Assembly: GCA_949298955.1 (NCBI GenBank)
Contig: CASFYQ010000016.1
Location: 1-46,994, forward strand
Source: an uncultured Bacteroidales bacterium
GTDB taxonomy: Bacteria; Bacteroidota; Bacteroidia; Bacteroidales; Barnesiellaceae
DNA length: 46,994 nucleotides
Direction: 5' to 3'
The notes below the pieces were generated by a model that was not told the DNA's origin, ran no database searches, and was given only the letters and a program-made list of their open reading frames with translations. Positions 9,405-18,203 of the stretch are shown here, one piece after another. The stretch's first letter is position 1. Every line of letters starts with the position of its first letter. The position numbers and the translations under genes are program-made.

Positions 9405-12400
9405 TTATTTCACTGATTTAACAATTTTGACATTCACCTTGAACGTGTCGAAATCCAACTCGTTGACACCCTCACCCGAGAGGCTGTCGGCAATCTCGAA
9501 CGTATTGGCCAACACCTGACGCGACATATAGTCGCGATATTCTTTCACGGCCTGGTCGGTCTCGTTGTTGGGATCGATATAAACATCGATTTTATCGGTG
9601 ATATCAAAGCCCGAAGCCTTGCGAATATTTTGAATACGGTTCACCAACTCGCGAGCAATACCTTCACGGAGCAACTCGTCGGTAACGGTTATGTCGAGGG
9701 CTACCGTGAGATTTCCTTCGTTGGCTACGAGCCAACCGGGAATATCCTCCGAAATTACCTCTACGTCGCCTCTCTCGATTGTAGCCAGCTGGCCGTCGAT
9801 GTCAAAGGTAAAGGTTCCGGTTTTCTCAAACTCGGTAATATCGGGTTGCGACATGGCTGCGATAGTGGCAGCCAGTTGCTTCATAATCTTTCCATAACGC
9901 GGGCCCAGTTTCTTGAAATCGGGTTTCACACGTTTCACCAGAATGCCGGCAGCATTGTCGACAAACCGCATTTCTTTCACATTCACCTCGCTGAGAATCA
10001 AATCTTTCACAGCTTCGATATGAGCTTGTTGCTCCTCATTGAGAACCGGCACCATGAGAGTGGTGAGCGGCTGGCGCACCTTGATGTTGACTTTGCGGCG
10101 CAAAGCCAATACCATCGAGGTTATGGTCTGTGCAATCTGCATACGCTCTTCGAGAGCCGAATCGATACAACCGGTGCAACTTACAGGGAAATCGGCCAGG
10201 TGTACCGAGCGAGTATCGCGACCGGTAACCAAAGTAAGATCGGTATAGAGACGGTCGGCATAGAAAGGCGCAATGGGAGCCATAAGCTTGGCCACGGTTT
10301 CAAGACAGGTGTAGAGCGTTTGGTAAGCCGAGAGTTTGTCGTCGGTCATAGCCCCGCCCCAGAAGCGTTTACGGTTCAAACGCACATACCAGTTGCTAAG
10401 GTTGTCGTTCACAAAGTCGGCGATGGCACGTCCGGCTCGGGTAGGCTCATAGGCGGCGAGTTGCTCGTCGACTTCCTTGATGAGCGAGTTGAGCAACGAG
10501 ATAATCCAACGATCTATCTCGGGACGTTTCTCTACGGGAATCTCGGGCTCGGCAAAGGTGAAGCCGTCGACATTGGCATAGAGGGCAAAGAAAGAATAGG
10601 TGTTATAGAGAGTGCCGAAGAATTTGCGACGCACCTCTTCTACTCCGTCGAGGTCGAATTTGAGGTTGTCCCACGGCGACGAGTTGGTAATCATGTACCA
10701 ACGCAGCGGGTCGGAACCATATTTTTCGATTGTGCCGAAGGGGTCGACGGCATTGCCCAACCGCTTGGACATCTTGTTGCCGTTCTTGTCGAGTACGAGA
10801 CCGTTGGAAACTACGGCCTTGTAGGCCACACTGTCGAATACCATTGCAGCGATGGCATGCAGTGTAAAGAACCAGCCACGGGTTTGATCTACGCCCTCGG
10901 CAATGAAATCGGCAGGATAAACCTCACGATTGTCGAAAGCCTCTTTATTCTCAAACGGATAGTGTATCTGAGCATAAGGCATGGCACCCGAGTCGAACCA
11001 CACGTCGATGAGGTCGCTCTCGCGCTTCATGGGTTTGCCCGAAGGTGAAACGAGAACGATGTCGTCGACATAGGGACGGTGCAAGTCTATCTTGTCATAG
11101 TTTTCGGCGGTATATTCACCCGGCACGAAGCCCTGCTTTTTGTAGGGATTTTCGTTCATGAGCCCGGCGGCAATGGCTTTTTCGATTTCGTTGTAAAGTT
11201 CCTCGACCGAACCGATGCAAAGCTCTTCGCTGCCGTCCTCGGTGCGCCAGATGGGCAACGGGGTACCCCAGTAGCGGCTACGCGAGAGGTTCCAGTCCTG
11301 CAAATTTTCGAGCCACTTGCCAAACCGGCCCGAACCGGTAGACTGCGGTTTCCAGTTGATGGTATTGTTGAGCTCGATCATGCGGTCGCGGCAAGCCGTG
11401 GTGCGGATAAACCAACTGTCGAGGGGATAGTAAAGTACCGGTTTGTCGGTACGCCAGCAATGCGGGTAGCTGTGTACATGTTTCTCGATTTTGAATACCT
11501 TGTTGGTCTGCTTCAACAACACGCAAATGTCAATGTCGAGAGTGACATCGTCGTCGGTAAGGGCAGCATCGTAGGCGTTCTTCACATACCGGCCTGCATA
11601 TTCGCCATAAGCCTCGACGTTGACATTCTGTTTCACAAATTCGGGGTCAAGATCCTCGACAAGGTAGAATTTACCGGTCATGTCGACCATGGGACGACGA
11701 TTGCCGTCCTTGTCGAGCATCATCAACGGGGGCACACCGCTGGCCTTGGCCACACGGTCGTCGTCGGCTCCGAAAGTGGGAGCGATATGAACAATACCCG
11801 TACCGTCCTCGGTGGTCACGAAATCGCCGGTGATTACCCGGAAAGCGCCTTCGCCGGGGTTTACCCACGGCAGCAGTTGCTCATACTCCATACCAGCCAG
11901 GTCGCTGCCCTTGTACTCGGCCACGACTTTCCAGGGAATGAGTTTGTCGCCGGGTTTGTAGGCATCGAGATCCAAGTCGGCTGCCTTGGCGTTGAAGAGC
12001 GTGGGTACGAGCACTTTGGCTGCAATCACGCTGATAGCTGCACCCGTATAGGGATTATAGGTCTGCACGAGATTATATTCGATATTGGGGCCTACACACA
12101 ACGCCGTGTTAGAGGGCAATGTCCAAGGAGTTGTGGTCCACGCCAGGAAATAGGGTTCACCGAAAGCCGCCATCTCGGGACGGGGATTGCGTATCTTGAA
12201 CTGTGCAATACAGGTGGTATCTTTCACATCGCGGTAGCAACCGGGCTGGTTAAGCTCGTGTGAACTGAGGCCGGTACCGGCAGCGGGCGAATAGGGCTGA
12301 ATGGTATATCCCTTGTAAAGATAGTTTTTGTCGTAGAGCTGTTTGAGCAGCCACCACAGGGTCTCGATATAGCGGTTATCGTAGGTAATGTAGGGGTTCT

Positions 12401-12839
12401 GCATATCGACCCAATACCCCATGCGGTGCGTAAGGTCTTCCCACTCACGGGTAAATTTCATCACATCTTTGCGGCAAGTGGCGTTATAATCGGCCACCGA
12501 TATGGTTTTACCAATATCTTCTTTGGTAATGCCCAAAGCCTTTTCCACACCCAGCTCGACAGGAAGCCCGTGGGTATCCCACCCGGCCTTGCGTTTTACG
12601 TGGAAACCTTTCATGGTCTTGTAACGGCAGAAAATATCCTTAATGGAACGGGCCATCACGTGGTGAATGCCCGGCATGCCGTTGGCCGAGGGGGGACCCT
12701 CATAAAATACAAACGAAGGACAACCTTCGCGGGTTTCCAGACTCTGATGGAAAAGGTCTTGCTTATCCCATTGGTTCAATACCTCCTTGTTGATTTCAGA
12801 GAGGTCGAAATGAGAATATTCGGTGAATTTCTTGCCCAT
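9405..12839 (-). CDS. ileS: Isoleucyl-tRNA synthetase
   Basis: Charges tRNA-Ile with isoleucine in the cytoplasm. The 1144-residue protein is much longer than the E. coli type (about 940) and resembles the eukaryote-like clade. The class I signature appears as SANGMPGIHHVMAR with GIHH at 57-60, and the KMSKR loop is near residue 688. An editing (CP1) insertion and a long C-terminal anticodon-binding region follow. The start is set at MGKKFTEY; the longer frame adds 16 residues with no family support. In this clade intrinsic mupirocin insensitivity is known for some members, but that cannot be read from the sequence alone. Confidence 0.97.
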   Translation of the reverse strand: MGKKFTEYSHFDLSEINKEVLNQWDKQDLFHQSLETREGCPSFVFYEGPPSANGMPGIHHVMARSIKDIFCRYKTMKGFHVKRKAGWDTHGLPVELGVEKALGITKEDIGKTISVADYNATCRKDVMKFTREWEDLTHRMGYWVDMQNPYITYDNRYIETLWWLLKQLYDKNYLYKGYTIQPYSPAAGTGLSSHELNQPGCYRDVKDTTCIAQFKIRNPRPEMAAFGEPYFLAWTTTPWTLPSNTALCVGPNIEYNLVQTYNPYTGAAISVIAAKVLVPTLFNAKAADLDLDAYKPGDKLIPWKVVAEYKGSDLAGMEYEQLLPWVNPGEGAFRVITGDFVTTEDGTGIVHIAPTFGADDDRVAKASGVPPLMMLDKDGNRRPMVDMTGKFYLVEDLDPEFVKQNVNVEAYGEYAGRYVKNAYDAALTDDDVTLDIDICVLLKQTNKVFKIEKHVHSYPHCWRTDKPVLYYPLDSWFIRTTACRDRMIELNNTINWKPQSTGSGRFGKWLENLQDWNLSRSRYWGTPLPIWRTEDGSEELCIGSVEELYNEIEKAIAAGLMNENPYKKQGFVPGEYTAENYDKIDLHRPYVDDIVLVSPSGKPMKRESDLIDVWFDSGAMPYAQIHYPFENKEAFDNREVYPADFIAEGVDQTRGWFFTLHAIAAMVFDSVAYKAVVSNGLVLDKNGNKMSKRLGNAVDPFGTIEKYGSDPLRWYMITNSSPWDNLKFDLDGVEEVRRKFFGTLYNTYSFFALYANVDGFTFAEPEIPVEKRPEIDRWIISLLNSLIKEVDEQLAAYEPTRAGRAIADFVNDNLSNWYVRLNRKRFWGGAMTDDKLSAYQTLYTCLETVAKLMAPIAPFYADRLYTDLTLVTGRDTRSVHLADFPVSCTGCIDSALEERMQIAQTITSMVLALRRKVNIKVRQPLTTLMVPVLNEEQQAHIEAVKDLILSEVNVKEMRFVDNAAGILVKRVKPDFKKLGPRYGKIMKQLAATIAAMSQPDITEFEKTGTFTFDIDGQLATIERGDVEVISEDIPGWLVANEGNLTVALDITVTDELLREGIARELVNRIQNIRKASGFDITDKIDVYIDPNNETDQAVKEYRDYMSRQVLANTFEIADSLSGEGVNELDFDTFKVNVKIVKSVK

Positions 12840-12885
12840 ATATTTCTTTAAATAGTATTTACTGAAAAAATCGGCACGAAGATAC

Positions 12886-12918
12886 AAAAAAAGCTGTAAC
12901 CATGAAAGAAACAGCTTT
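12886..12918 (-). terminator. Terminator of the cstA-PHP operon
   Basis: On the minus strand AAAGCTGT and ACAGCTTT (12911-12918 and 12890-12897) form an 8-bp stem with a 13-base loop, running into a T tract. It lies about 40 bases after the stop of the PHP gene and just before the ileS promoter region. Confidence 0.8.
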
Positions 12919-12954
12919 ATATTCTTCGACCGAAAGACAAACGGGCGGTTACGC

Positions 12955-13797
12955 CTACGGTTGCAAAGGCGTTTCTACCCATTCACCTCCTCTCAGTTGC
13001 CACACGGCGGTGTAGCCGGCACGAGCCAGTGCCTGCAAGGCTTCGGGGCGACCGGCATTGATTTTGGCAGGGAAATGTGCATCGGAGTTAACGACTACCC
13101 GTATGCCCAGCCGGTGCATCTGTTCGAAATAATCTTCGTGGGGGAAGAAGCGCCCGCGCGTGGCAAACGCCTTGGTATTGATCTCGACCGGCAACTGCCG
13201 GGCTGCTATGGCTTCGAGATAGCTGGTCACCAACCGCTTGTACCACTCCTCACGATCGAGACCGGGACGATAGAGCGAAGCGTTCAGCCCGATTTTGTCG
13301 AGATGCCCCAGAAAATCGAATCCTCCCAACTCAATCATACGGAACGAGCTGCGGTAGAAACGTCGCACCACCTCGTCGACATCGCCGTCGAAACAGGTAT
13401 CGACATAGCTCTTGAAGCGATCGGGCGAACCATCGGTATCGACAGGGGTACCGTCGGGGGCGACAATATAGTGTACCGACCCGATGCGAAAATCGAGCGG
13501 CATCTCCTGAAAGTAGGGTATCGAGGGGTTGAACGAATCGTCCAAAAAGTCGATTTCGAGACCGATATACAGTTCGATTTGTGACGAATAAATCTGTTTA
13601 ATCCGCCGGAACTCGGCCAGGTAGTCGGGCATACGCTCCCGCCGCATGTTGCAGTCGTTCGATACGGCAAAGGGGGCATGCGACGATATGCCATACGAAG
13701 AAAAACCTTCGGCTATGGCTTCTTTTACAAAGGCCTCCATAGGTGCATGGCCGTCGCAAAAATCGCAATGCGAATGATAGTTGGTCAAATGATTCAT
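12955..13797 (-). CDS. PHP-domain phosphoesterase, HisJ-like histidinol phosphatase family
   Basis: A 280-residue cytoplasmic metal-dependent hydrolase of the PHP (polymerase and histidinol phosphatase) family. The N-terminal NYHSHCDFCDG supplies metal-ligand H8 and H10. Further ligand motifs are ISSHAPF near 37-43, a GLEIDF segment near 101, GHLDKIGL near 163, and NSDAHFP near 237-243. The length matches HisJ-type histidinol phosphatases. No other his gene is nearby, so the substrate may not be histidinol phosphate. It starts one base after the cstA stop and shares its promoter and terminator. Confidence 0.85.
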   Translation of the reverse strand: MNHLTNYHSHCDFCDGHAPMEAFVKEAIAEGFSSYGISSHAPFAVSNDCNMRRERMPDYLAEFRRIKQIYSSQIELYIGLEIDFLDDSFNPSIPYFQEMPLDFRIGSVHYIVAPDGTPVDTDGSPDRFKSYVDTCFDGDVDEVVRRFYRSSFRMIELGGFDFLGHLDKIGLNASLYRPGLDREEWYKRLVTSYLEAIAARQLPVEINTKAFATRGRFFPHEDYFEQMHRLGIRVVVNSDAHFPAKINAGRPEALQALARAGYTAVWQLRGGEWVETPLQP

Positions 13798-13798
13798 A

Positions 13799-15235
13799 TT
13801 ATCTCCTTAAAAGTTCACGCCCCGACAGCGAATGTTTGAAACGGACAAACAGTGCCATCAGCAACAACGTAACGATTGTGGCTATACCCAAGGAAACGCC
13901 GTAAGGCAAACGGAATCCTTCACGGGCATAGAAAATATAGGTAACCGTCACCATAGTCATAAAGAGTGACGGGATAAACGTTATCCAATAGCATTTGCGC
14001 TCCCGAGCCAGCCACACGGTGAGAGCCCACAGCGTAAAGACAGCAAGGGTTTGGTTACACCAGGCAAAATAGCGCCACAACACCTCGAAGTCAATCATCA
14101 TCACCAACCAGGCCAAGGCAAAGATAGGTAGCGACACCAACACCCGGTTGCGTATCTTCTTTTGGGGAATATGCAGAAAATCGGCGGCAATAAGGCGGGC
14201 CGACCGCAACGCGGTATCGCCCGAGGTAATGGGGGCTGCAATCACGCCGAGCATAGCCAGGATTCCACCAAAAGTACCCAGCCACTCTACCGATATGTCG
14301 TTGACCAGGATAGCCGGAGTCTTCCCTTTCAGATACTCGGAAAGACTACTGAACGAACCATCGAAAAAGGCAATCGCCGCGGCGGCCCAAATAAGAGCCA
14401 CGATACCCTCGACCACCATGGCCCCATAGAATACCCGGCGGCCCATCGTCTCGTTTTTCAGGCAACGTGCCATCAAGGGCGACTGAGTGGCGTGGAACCC
14501 CGATATGGCTCCACAGGCTATCGAGATAAACATCATGGGAAATATGGGGTTCACTGCGGCATCGGGACGCGTGTAGCTCATCGCCTCGGTAAACTCGGGC
14601 AGGCTGTCGGGCCGCAGGAAGAGCGAAACCATAATACCGATTGCCATAAACAACAAGGCAAACCCAAACAGAGGATAGAGCCTGCCTATAAGTTTGTCGA
14701 TAGGCAACAGCGTTGCCAGTATGTAATACCCGAAAATGATGGCAATCCACAGGGTCTTGCTGGTGCCCTCGCCCGTGAGCAGGTCGAGCAGGTCGGCCGG
14801 ATTAACGACAAAGACGGCGCCTACCAATATCATCAGGAGCAGCGAGAATACCCGCATCACTTGCTTGATGCCGGTACCCAACTCATCTCCTACGAGCTCG
14901 GGCAGACTGGCTCCGTTGCGCCGCATCGAAAGCATGCCCGACAGATAGTCGTGAACAGCTCCGCCGAAGATGGTGCCGAAAACAATCCACAGATAGGCCG
15001 ACGGGCCGTAGAGAATCCCCATAATGGCTCCGAAGATAGGACCCAACCCGGCAATATTGAGAAACTGAATGAGGAAGACTTTCCACGTGGGCATGGGCAC
15101 ATAGTCAATCCCATCGGTCGAAGCATAGGCGGGAGTCGTCCGTCCGGATTCTACTCCAAACACCTTCTCGACCCAGGCCCCATATATAAAATAGCCGCCT
15201 ATCAGCAGCAGCAAGGCAAGACAAAAGGTTATCAT
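13799..15235 (-). CDS. cstA: CstA-family carbon starvation/peptide-pyruvate permease, short form
   Basis: A 478-residue integral membrane protein with about 12 hydrophobic segments. Family motifs include NIAGLGPIFGAIMG near residues 59-72, the GAVHDYLSG stretch near 91-99, and the later SGDTALRSARL. E. coli CstA has about 700 residues; this is the shorter variant common in Bacteroidetes. CstA proteins are linked to peptide uptake, and the related BtsT imports pyruvate; the substrate here is unknown. It is the first gene of a two-gene operon with the PHP phosphoesterase, behind a well-formed promoter about 110 bases upstream. Confidence 0.93.
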   Translation of the reverse strand: MITFCLALLLLIGGYFIYGAWVEKVFGVESGRTTPAYASTDGIDYVPMPTWKVFLIQFLNIAGLGPIFGAIMGILYGPSAYLWIVFGTIFGGAVHDYLSGMLSMRRNGASLPELVGDELGTGIKQVMRVFSLLLMILVGAVFVVNPADLLDLLTGEGTSKTLWIAIIFGYYILATLLPIDKLIGRLYPLFGFALLFMAIGIMVSLFLRPDSLPEFTEAMSYTRPDAAVNPIFPMMFISIACGAISGFHATQSPLMARCLKNETMGRRVFYGAMVVEGIVALIWAAAAIAFFDGSFSSLSEYLKGKTPAILVNDISVEWLGTFGGILAMLGVIAAPITSGDTALRSARLIAADFLHIPQKKIRNRVLVSLPIFALAWLVMMIDFEVLWRYFAWCNQTLAVFTLWALTVWLARERKCYWITFIPSLFMTMVTVTYIFYAREGFRLPYGVSLGIATIVTLLLMALFVRFKHSLSGRELLRR

Positions 15236-15342
15236 AAACTTAATTCATAAAACAGATACTGTGCGAAAAGGCCCCTGCACTACAAAAGCTCTTTACCCAC
15301 GGGGAATGGAATCTTTATCACCGCTTCCCAATGAAAGTTACA

Positions 15343-15374
15343 CAAAGATACGACCTTTTTGTCATTCCTTCAAA
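15343..15374 (-). promoter_or_regulatory. Promoter of the cstA operon
   Basis: Minus-strand -7 box TATCTTTG (15343-15350) with -33 TTTG (15371-15374) and exactly 20 bases between. The predicted leader to the cstA ATG is about 100 bases. Confidence 0.75.
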
Positions 15375-15438
15375 AGCATTCAAAAGAAAAAAGCCGCCAC
15401 TCCTTAAAGAATGACAGCTATTCCCGATTGTCTTTTAT

Positions 15439-15493
15439 AAAAACGCGGGGGCCTGCCGACAGCCTATTACAAGGCTATCCCTCGCGGGCAGGC
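15439..15493 (-). terminator. Possible terminator after the VOC gene
   Basis: On the minus strand GCCTGCC and GGCAGGC (15487-15493 and 15451-15457) enclose a second small stem AGCCT/AGGCT (15472-15476 and 15461-15465). A T-rich run follows 7 bases later. The structure overlaps the last codons of the gene. Weak call. Confidence 0.3.
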
Positions 15494-15861
15494 AGTATCT
15501 CTATCCAATAGTCGTCGGGGTCGTGAATGAAATAGAGTCCCATCGTCTCGTTCTCGAAACAGACACAACCCATCTCCTTGTGGAAGGCCCGCACCTGGTC
15601 GTAGTCGCCCTCGACCCGCACACACAGGTGGCTCTCGTTCTCGCCCAGTTCATAAGGCTCGCTATGGTCGCGCAACCAGGTGAGTTCAAGCAGGAAAGGC
15701 GACACACCGTCGGTGAGATAGACGAGAATGTAAGAGCCGTCGGCGGCCTCCTTCCGGCGCACCTCACGAAAGCCCAGTGCCTGGCGATAGAAAGCCAGAC
15801 TGCGGTCGAGGTCGGTTACATTGACATTGAAATGGTCGAATTTTGCTTTTATTTCCATCAT
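15475..15861 (-). CDS. VOC-family (glyoxalase-like) protein
   Basis: A 128-residue single-module vicinal oxygen chelate protein. Metal-ligand candidates sit in the usual places: His in FDHFNV near residue 10, Glu in LLELTW near 57, His in ESHLCV near 78 and Glu in YWIEILP near 122. The segment FIHDPDDYWIEI is typical of lactoylglutathione lyase-like members, and glyoxalase I is one possible activity. It starts 18 bases after the metallo-beta-lactamase-fold gene and is the last gene of the run. Two adjacent ATGs could serve as start. The exact substrate cannot be told. Confidence 0.88.
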   Translation of the reverse strand: MMEIKAKFDHFNVNVTDLDRSLAFYRQALGFREVRRKEAADGSYILVYLTDGVSPFLLELTWLRDHSEPYELGENESHLCVRVEGDYDQVRAFHKEMGCVCFENETMGLYFIHDPDDYWIEILPAREG

Positions 15862-15879
15862 AGTATAATTTATTTTTTA

Positions 15880-16590
15880 TCAAATCGAAACAGTATCGCC
15901 GGTGTGGCTCAACAGCATGAAATCGGCACCGTGTTGCCGGGCTATGGGGGCAAAGGCTTCGGCCTTGCCGACAGCCGGATAAAAGTGCATGGGTATGAAA
16001 AGACCTACCTCGAACCGCTCGACAAACTGCCGTGCTCCCCGCATATAGTCGCTACCCAGCCGGGCATCGACGGGAAACATGGCTACATCGAACCGGGCAA
16101 CGTTGCCGGCTATGTAATCGAGCTCGGCTCGATAATCGGCCTCGGCTTCGCGCACCTCGGCTTCGGTCGACTCGTCGCACCAGTGCCAGTTGTTCAGGTC
16201 GCCGGCGTGAAAAATTGTCCGTCCCCCGGTCTCGACCTCATAAGAGTTCCCCAAATCGGTCGACCCGAAGGCAGTCACTTGCACACGTTCGTCGATATAG
16301 GTCTCGCCCCGGCTCAAAAACGTGGCATGAGGCAGCTCCGCCAGTTCCTTGCGTCCGGCCATCTCGCGGGGAAAGACATAACGGATATGCCCGTTCGTCC
16401 GGCACCAGGTCAATATCTCGGGATTGTAGTGGTCACGGTGTTCATGCGACACCAACACATAAAGGGGCCGGTCACGGCGCAGCAACTCGTCGATAATGGA
16501 TTCTCCTGCCCGATAGTAATCAAACACGACGGAAAAGCCGTCGGCTTCAAGTAAAAATCCGCTGTGAAAAAGATAAGTCAATTTCATCAT
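15880..16590 (-). CDS. Metallo-beta-lactamase-fold hydrolase
   Basis: A 236-residue cytoplasmic protein with the HxHxDH metal signature HEHRDH at residues 49-54 and further ligands in FHAGDLNNWH and FIPMHF. The short, lactonase-like layout (UlaG/YycJ-like) is typical of uncharacterised MBL hydrolases of the COG2220 type. I set the start at the MMKLTYLF methionines; an open frame continuing upstream has no family support. It lies 35 bases after the COG2509 flavoprotein gene and 18 before the VOC gene, so it is probably co-transcribed. Substrate unknown. Confidence 0.87.
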   Translation of the reverse strand: MMKLTYLFHSGFLLEADGFSVVFDYYRAGESIIDELLRRDRPLYVLVSHEHRDHYNPEILTWCRTNGHIRYVFPREMAGRKELAELPHATFLSRGETYIDERVQVTAFGSTDLGNSYEVETGGRTIFHAGDLNNWHWCDESTEAEVREAEADYRAELDYIAGNVARFDVAMFPVDARLGSDYMRGARQFVERFEVGLFIPMHFYPAVGKAEAFAPIARQHGADFMLLSHTGDTVSI

Positions 16591-16625
16591 TCTACCTATA
16601 ACAACACTCGACGATTCACGATTGT

Positions 16626-18188
16626 TTACTTGCCCAACTGCGCCGCCAATGCCTCGGCACAACGCTCGCCGTCGATAGCGGCCGAGACGATGCCGCCTGC
16701 ATACCCCGCCCCTTCGCCGCACGGATAGAGGCCCCGCATGCGAATGTGGGTCATCGACTCGGGATTGCGGGGGATTCGCACCGGCGAAGAGGTACGGGTC
16801 TCCACCCCAATCATCACGGCTTCGCGAGTGAGAAAGCCATGCGACACTTTGCCGAAATGCTTGAATCCCTCCTGTAACCGACTGACGATAAAGGGGGGCA
16901 TCCAAAAATGTAACGGCGAAGCAATAAGTCCCGGCGAATAAGATGAACGAGGCAAGTCGAAAGAGTTGCGTCGGTTGACAAAGTCAGTCATGCGCTGGGC
17001 GGGTGCAGTCTGTTTACAGTTGCCGTTAAGGTAGCACTGGCGTTCGAGATCTTCCTGAAACTTGATACCGGCCAGCACCCCATAGGCCGAAAAGCGGTCG
17101 GCAAAATCCTCGGGACGCAACTCGACCACCATGCCCGAGTTGGCCCACGCCGAACCCCGGTTCGAAGGCGACATGCCGTTGACTACGAGTTGCTCGGGAC
17201 CACTGGCCGCCGGAACGACAAACCCTCCGGGGCACATGCAGAAAGAGTAGACACCTCGCCCGTTTATCTGGGTGACAAAACTATACTCGGCGGCCGGCAG
17301 ATATTTGCCCCGTCCATGAGGGTTGTGATATTGTATCGTATCGATTAGCTGTTGGGGGTGCTCCAATCGCACACCTACGGCAAAACCCTTGGCTTCGAGT
17401 TCTACCCCCTTGTCGTGCAGCATGTAGTAGACATCGCGCGCCGAGTGACCGGTGGCCAAAACGACAGGGCCGATAAACTCCCGGCCTTCGGCCGTGACGA
17501 TACCCCGCACCTCGTCGCCCTCGACGATAAGGCTCTCCATGCGTGTCTCGAAATGCACCTCGCCACCCGACTCGATAATGCGATTGCGCATGCGCTCGAT
17601 TACCCCCGGCAATTTGTCGGTACCGATATGCGGGTGGGCATCGGAGAGTATCGATACCGAGGCTCCATGCTGGCAAAAAATTTGAAGAATGCGGTCGACA
17701 TTGCCCCGCTTCTTGCTGCGGGTATAGAGTTTGCCGTCGGAGAACGCTCCTGCCCCACCCTCGCCAAAACTGTAATTCGACCCGGGGTCGATGCGCTGCT
17801 CGCGACTGATGCGGGCAATATCCTTGCGACGGTCGTGCACATTCTTTCCCCGCTCGACCACTATGGGGCACACTCCCAGCTCAATCAGACGCAGAGCCGC
17901 AAAGAGTCCGGCCGGACCGGCTCCCACCACAATGGCCCGGGGCTTTCCCGACACGTCGCCATATTCGATATGAGGAAACTCGTCGTCCTGCGGAACCTCG
18001 TTGATGTAGAGGCGCACCTTCAAATTGACCATGACAATGCGCTGACGGGCATCAATCGAGCGTTTCAATACCCTCACGCTTTTCACCGTGCGTATATCTA
18101 TCCCTTGCTCACGAGCCACATAGGCCGCTATGCTATGCTCGCTGGCGGCCTGCTCGGGCAAAATTCGTAATTGAAATTCCTGAATCAT
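16626..18188 (-). CDS. FAD-dependent dehydrogenase, COG2509 family
   Basis: A 520-residue flavoprotein. Residues 1-75 form an N-terminal cap domain. The dinucleotide-binding motif VVGAGPAG is at 87-94, followed by the Glu-ended second strand VVERG. The ATG motif VLATGHSARD lies near residue 245. The C-terminus has a second flavin-contact region GLYPCGEGAGYAGGI. Length and order match the uncharacterised COG2509 dehydrogenases. No NAD-specific motif can be asserted. It sits 15 bases after radA in a long minus-strand run. Substrate unknown. Confidence 0.9.
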   Translation of the reverse strand: MIQEFQLRILPEQAASEHSIAAYVAREQGIDIRTVKSVRVLKRSIDARQRIVMVNLKVRLYINEVPQDDEFPHIEYGDVSGKPRAIVVGAGPAGLFAALRLIELGVCPIVVERGKNVHDRRKDIARISREQRIDPGSNYSFGEGGAGAFSDGKLYTRSKKRGNVDRILQIFCQHGASVSILSDAHPHIGTDKLPGVIERMRNRIIESGGEVHFETRMESLIVEGDEVRGIVTAEGREFIGPVVLATGHSARDVYYMLHDKGVELEAKGFAVGVRLEHPQQLIDTIQYHNPHGRGKYLPAAEYSFVTQINGRGVYSFCMCPGGFVVPAASGPEQLVVNGMSPSNRGSAWANSGMVVELRPEDFADRFSAYGVLAGIKFQEDLERQCYLNGNCKQTAPAQRMTDFVNRRNSFDLPRSSYSPGLIASPLHFWMPPFIVSRLQEGFKHFGKVSHGFLTREAVMIGVETRTSSPVRIPRNPESMTHIRMRGLYPCGEGAGYAGGIVSAAIDGERCAEALAAQLGK

Positions 18189-18203
18189 AATTCTATCCGT
18201 AGT

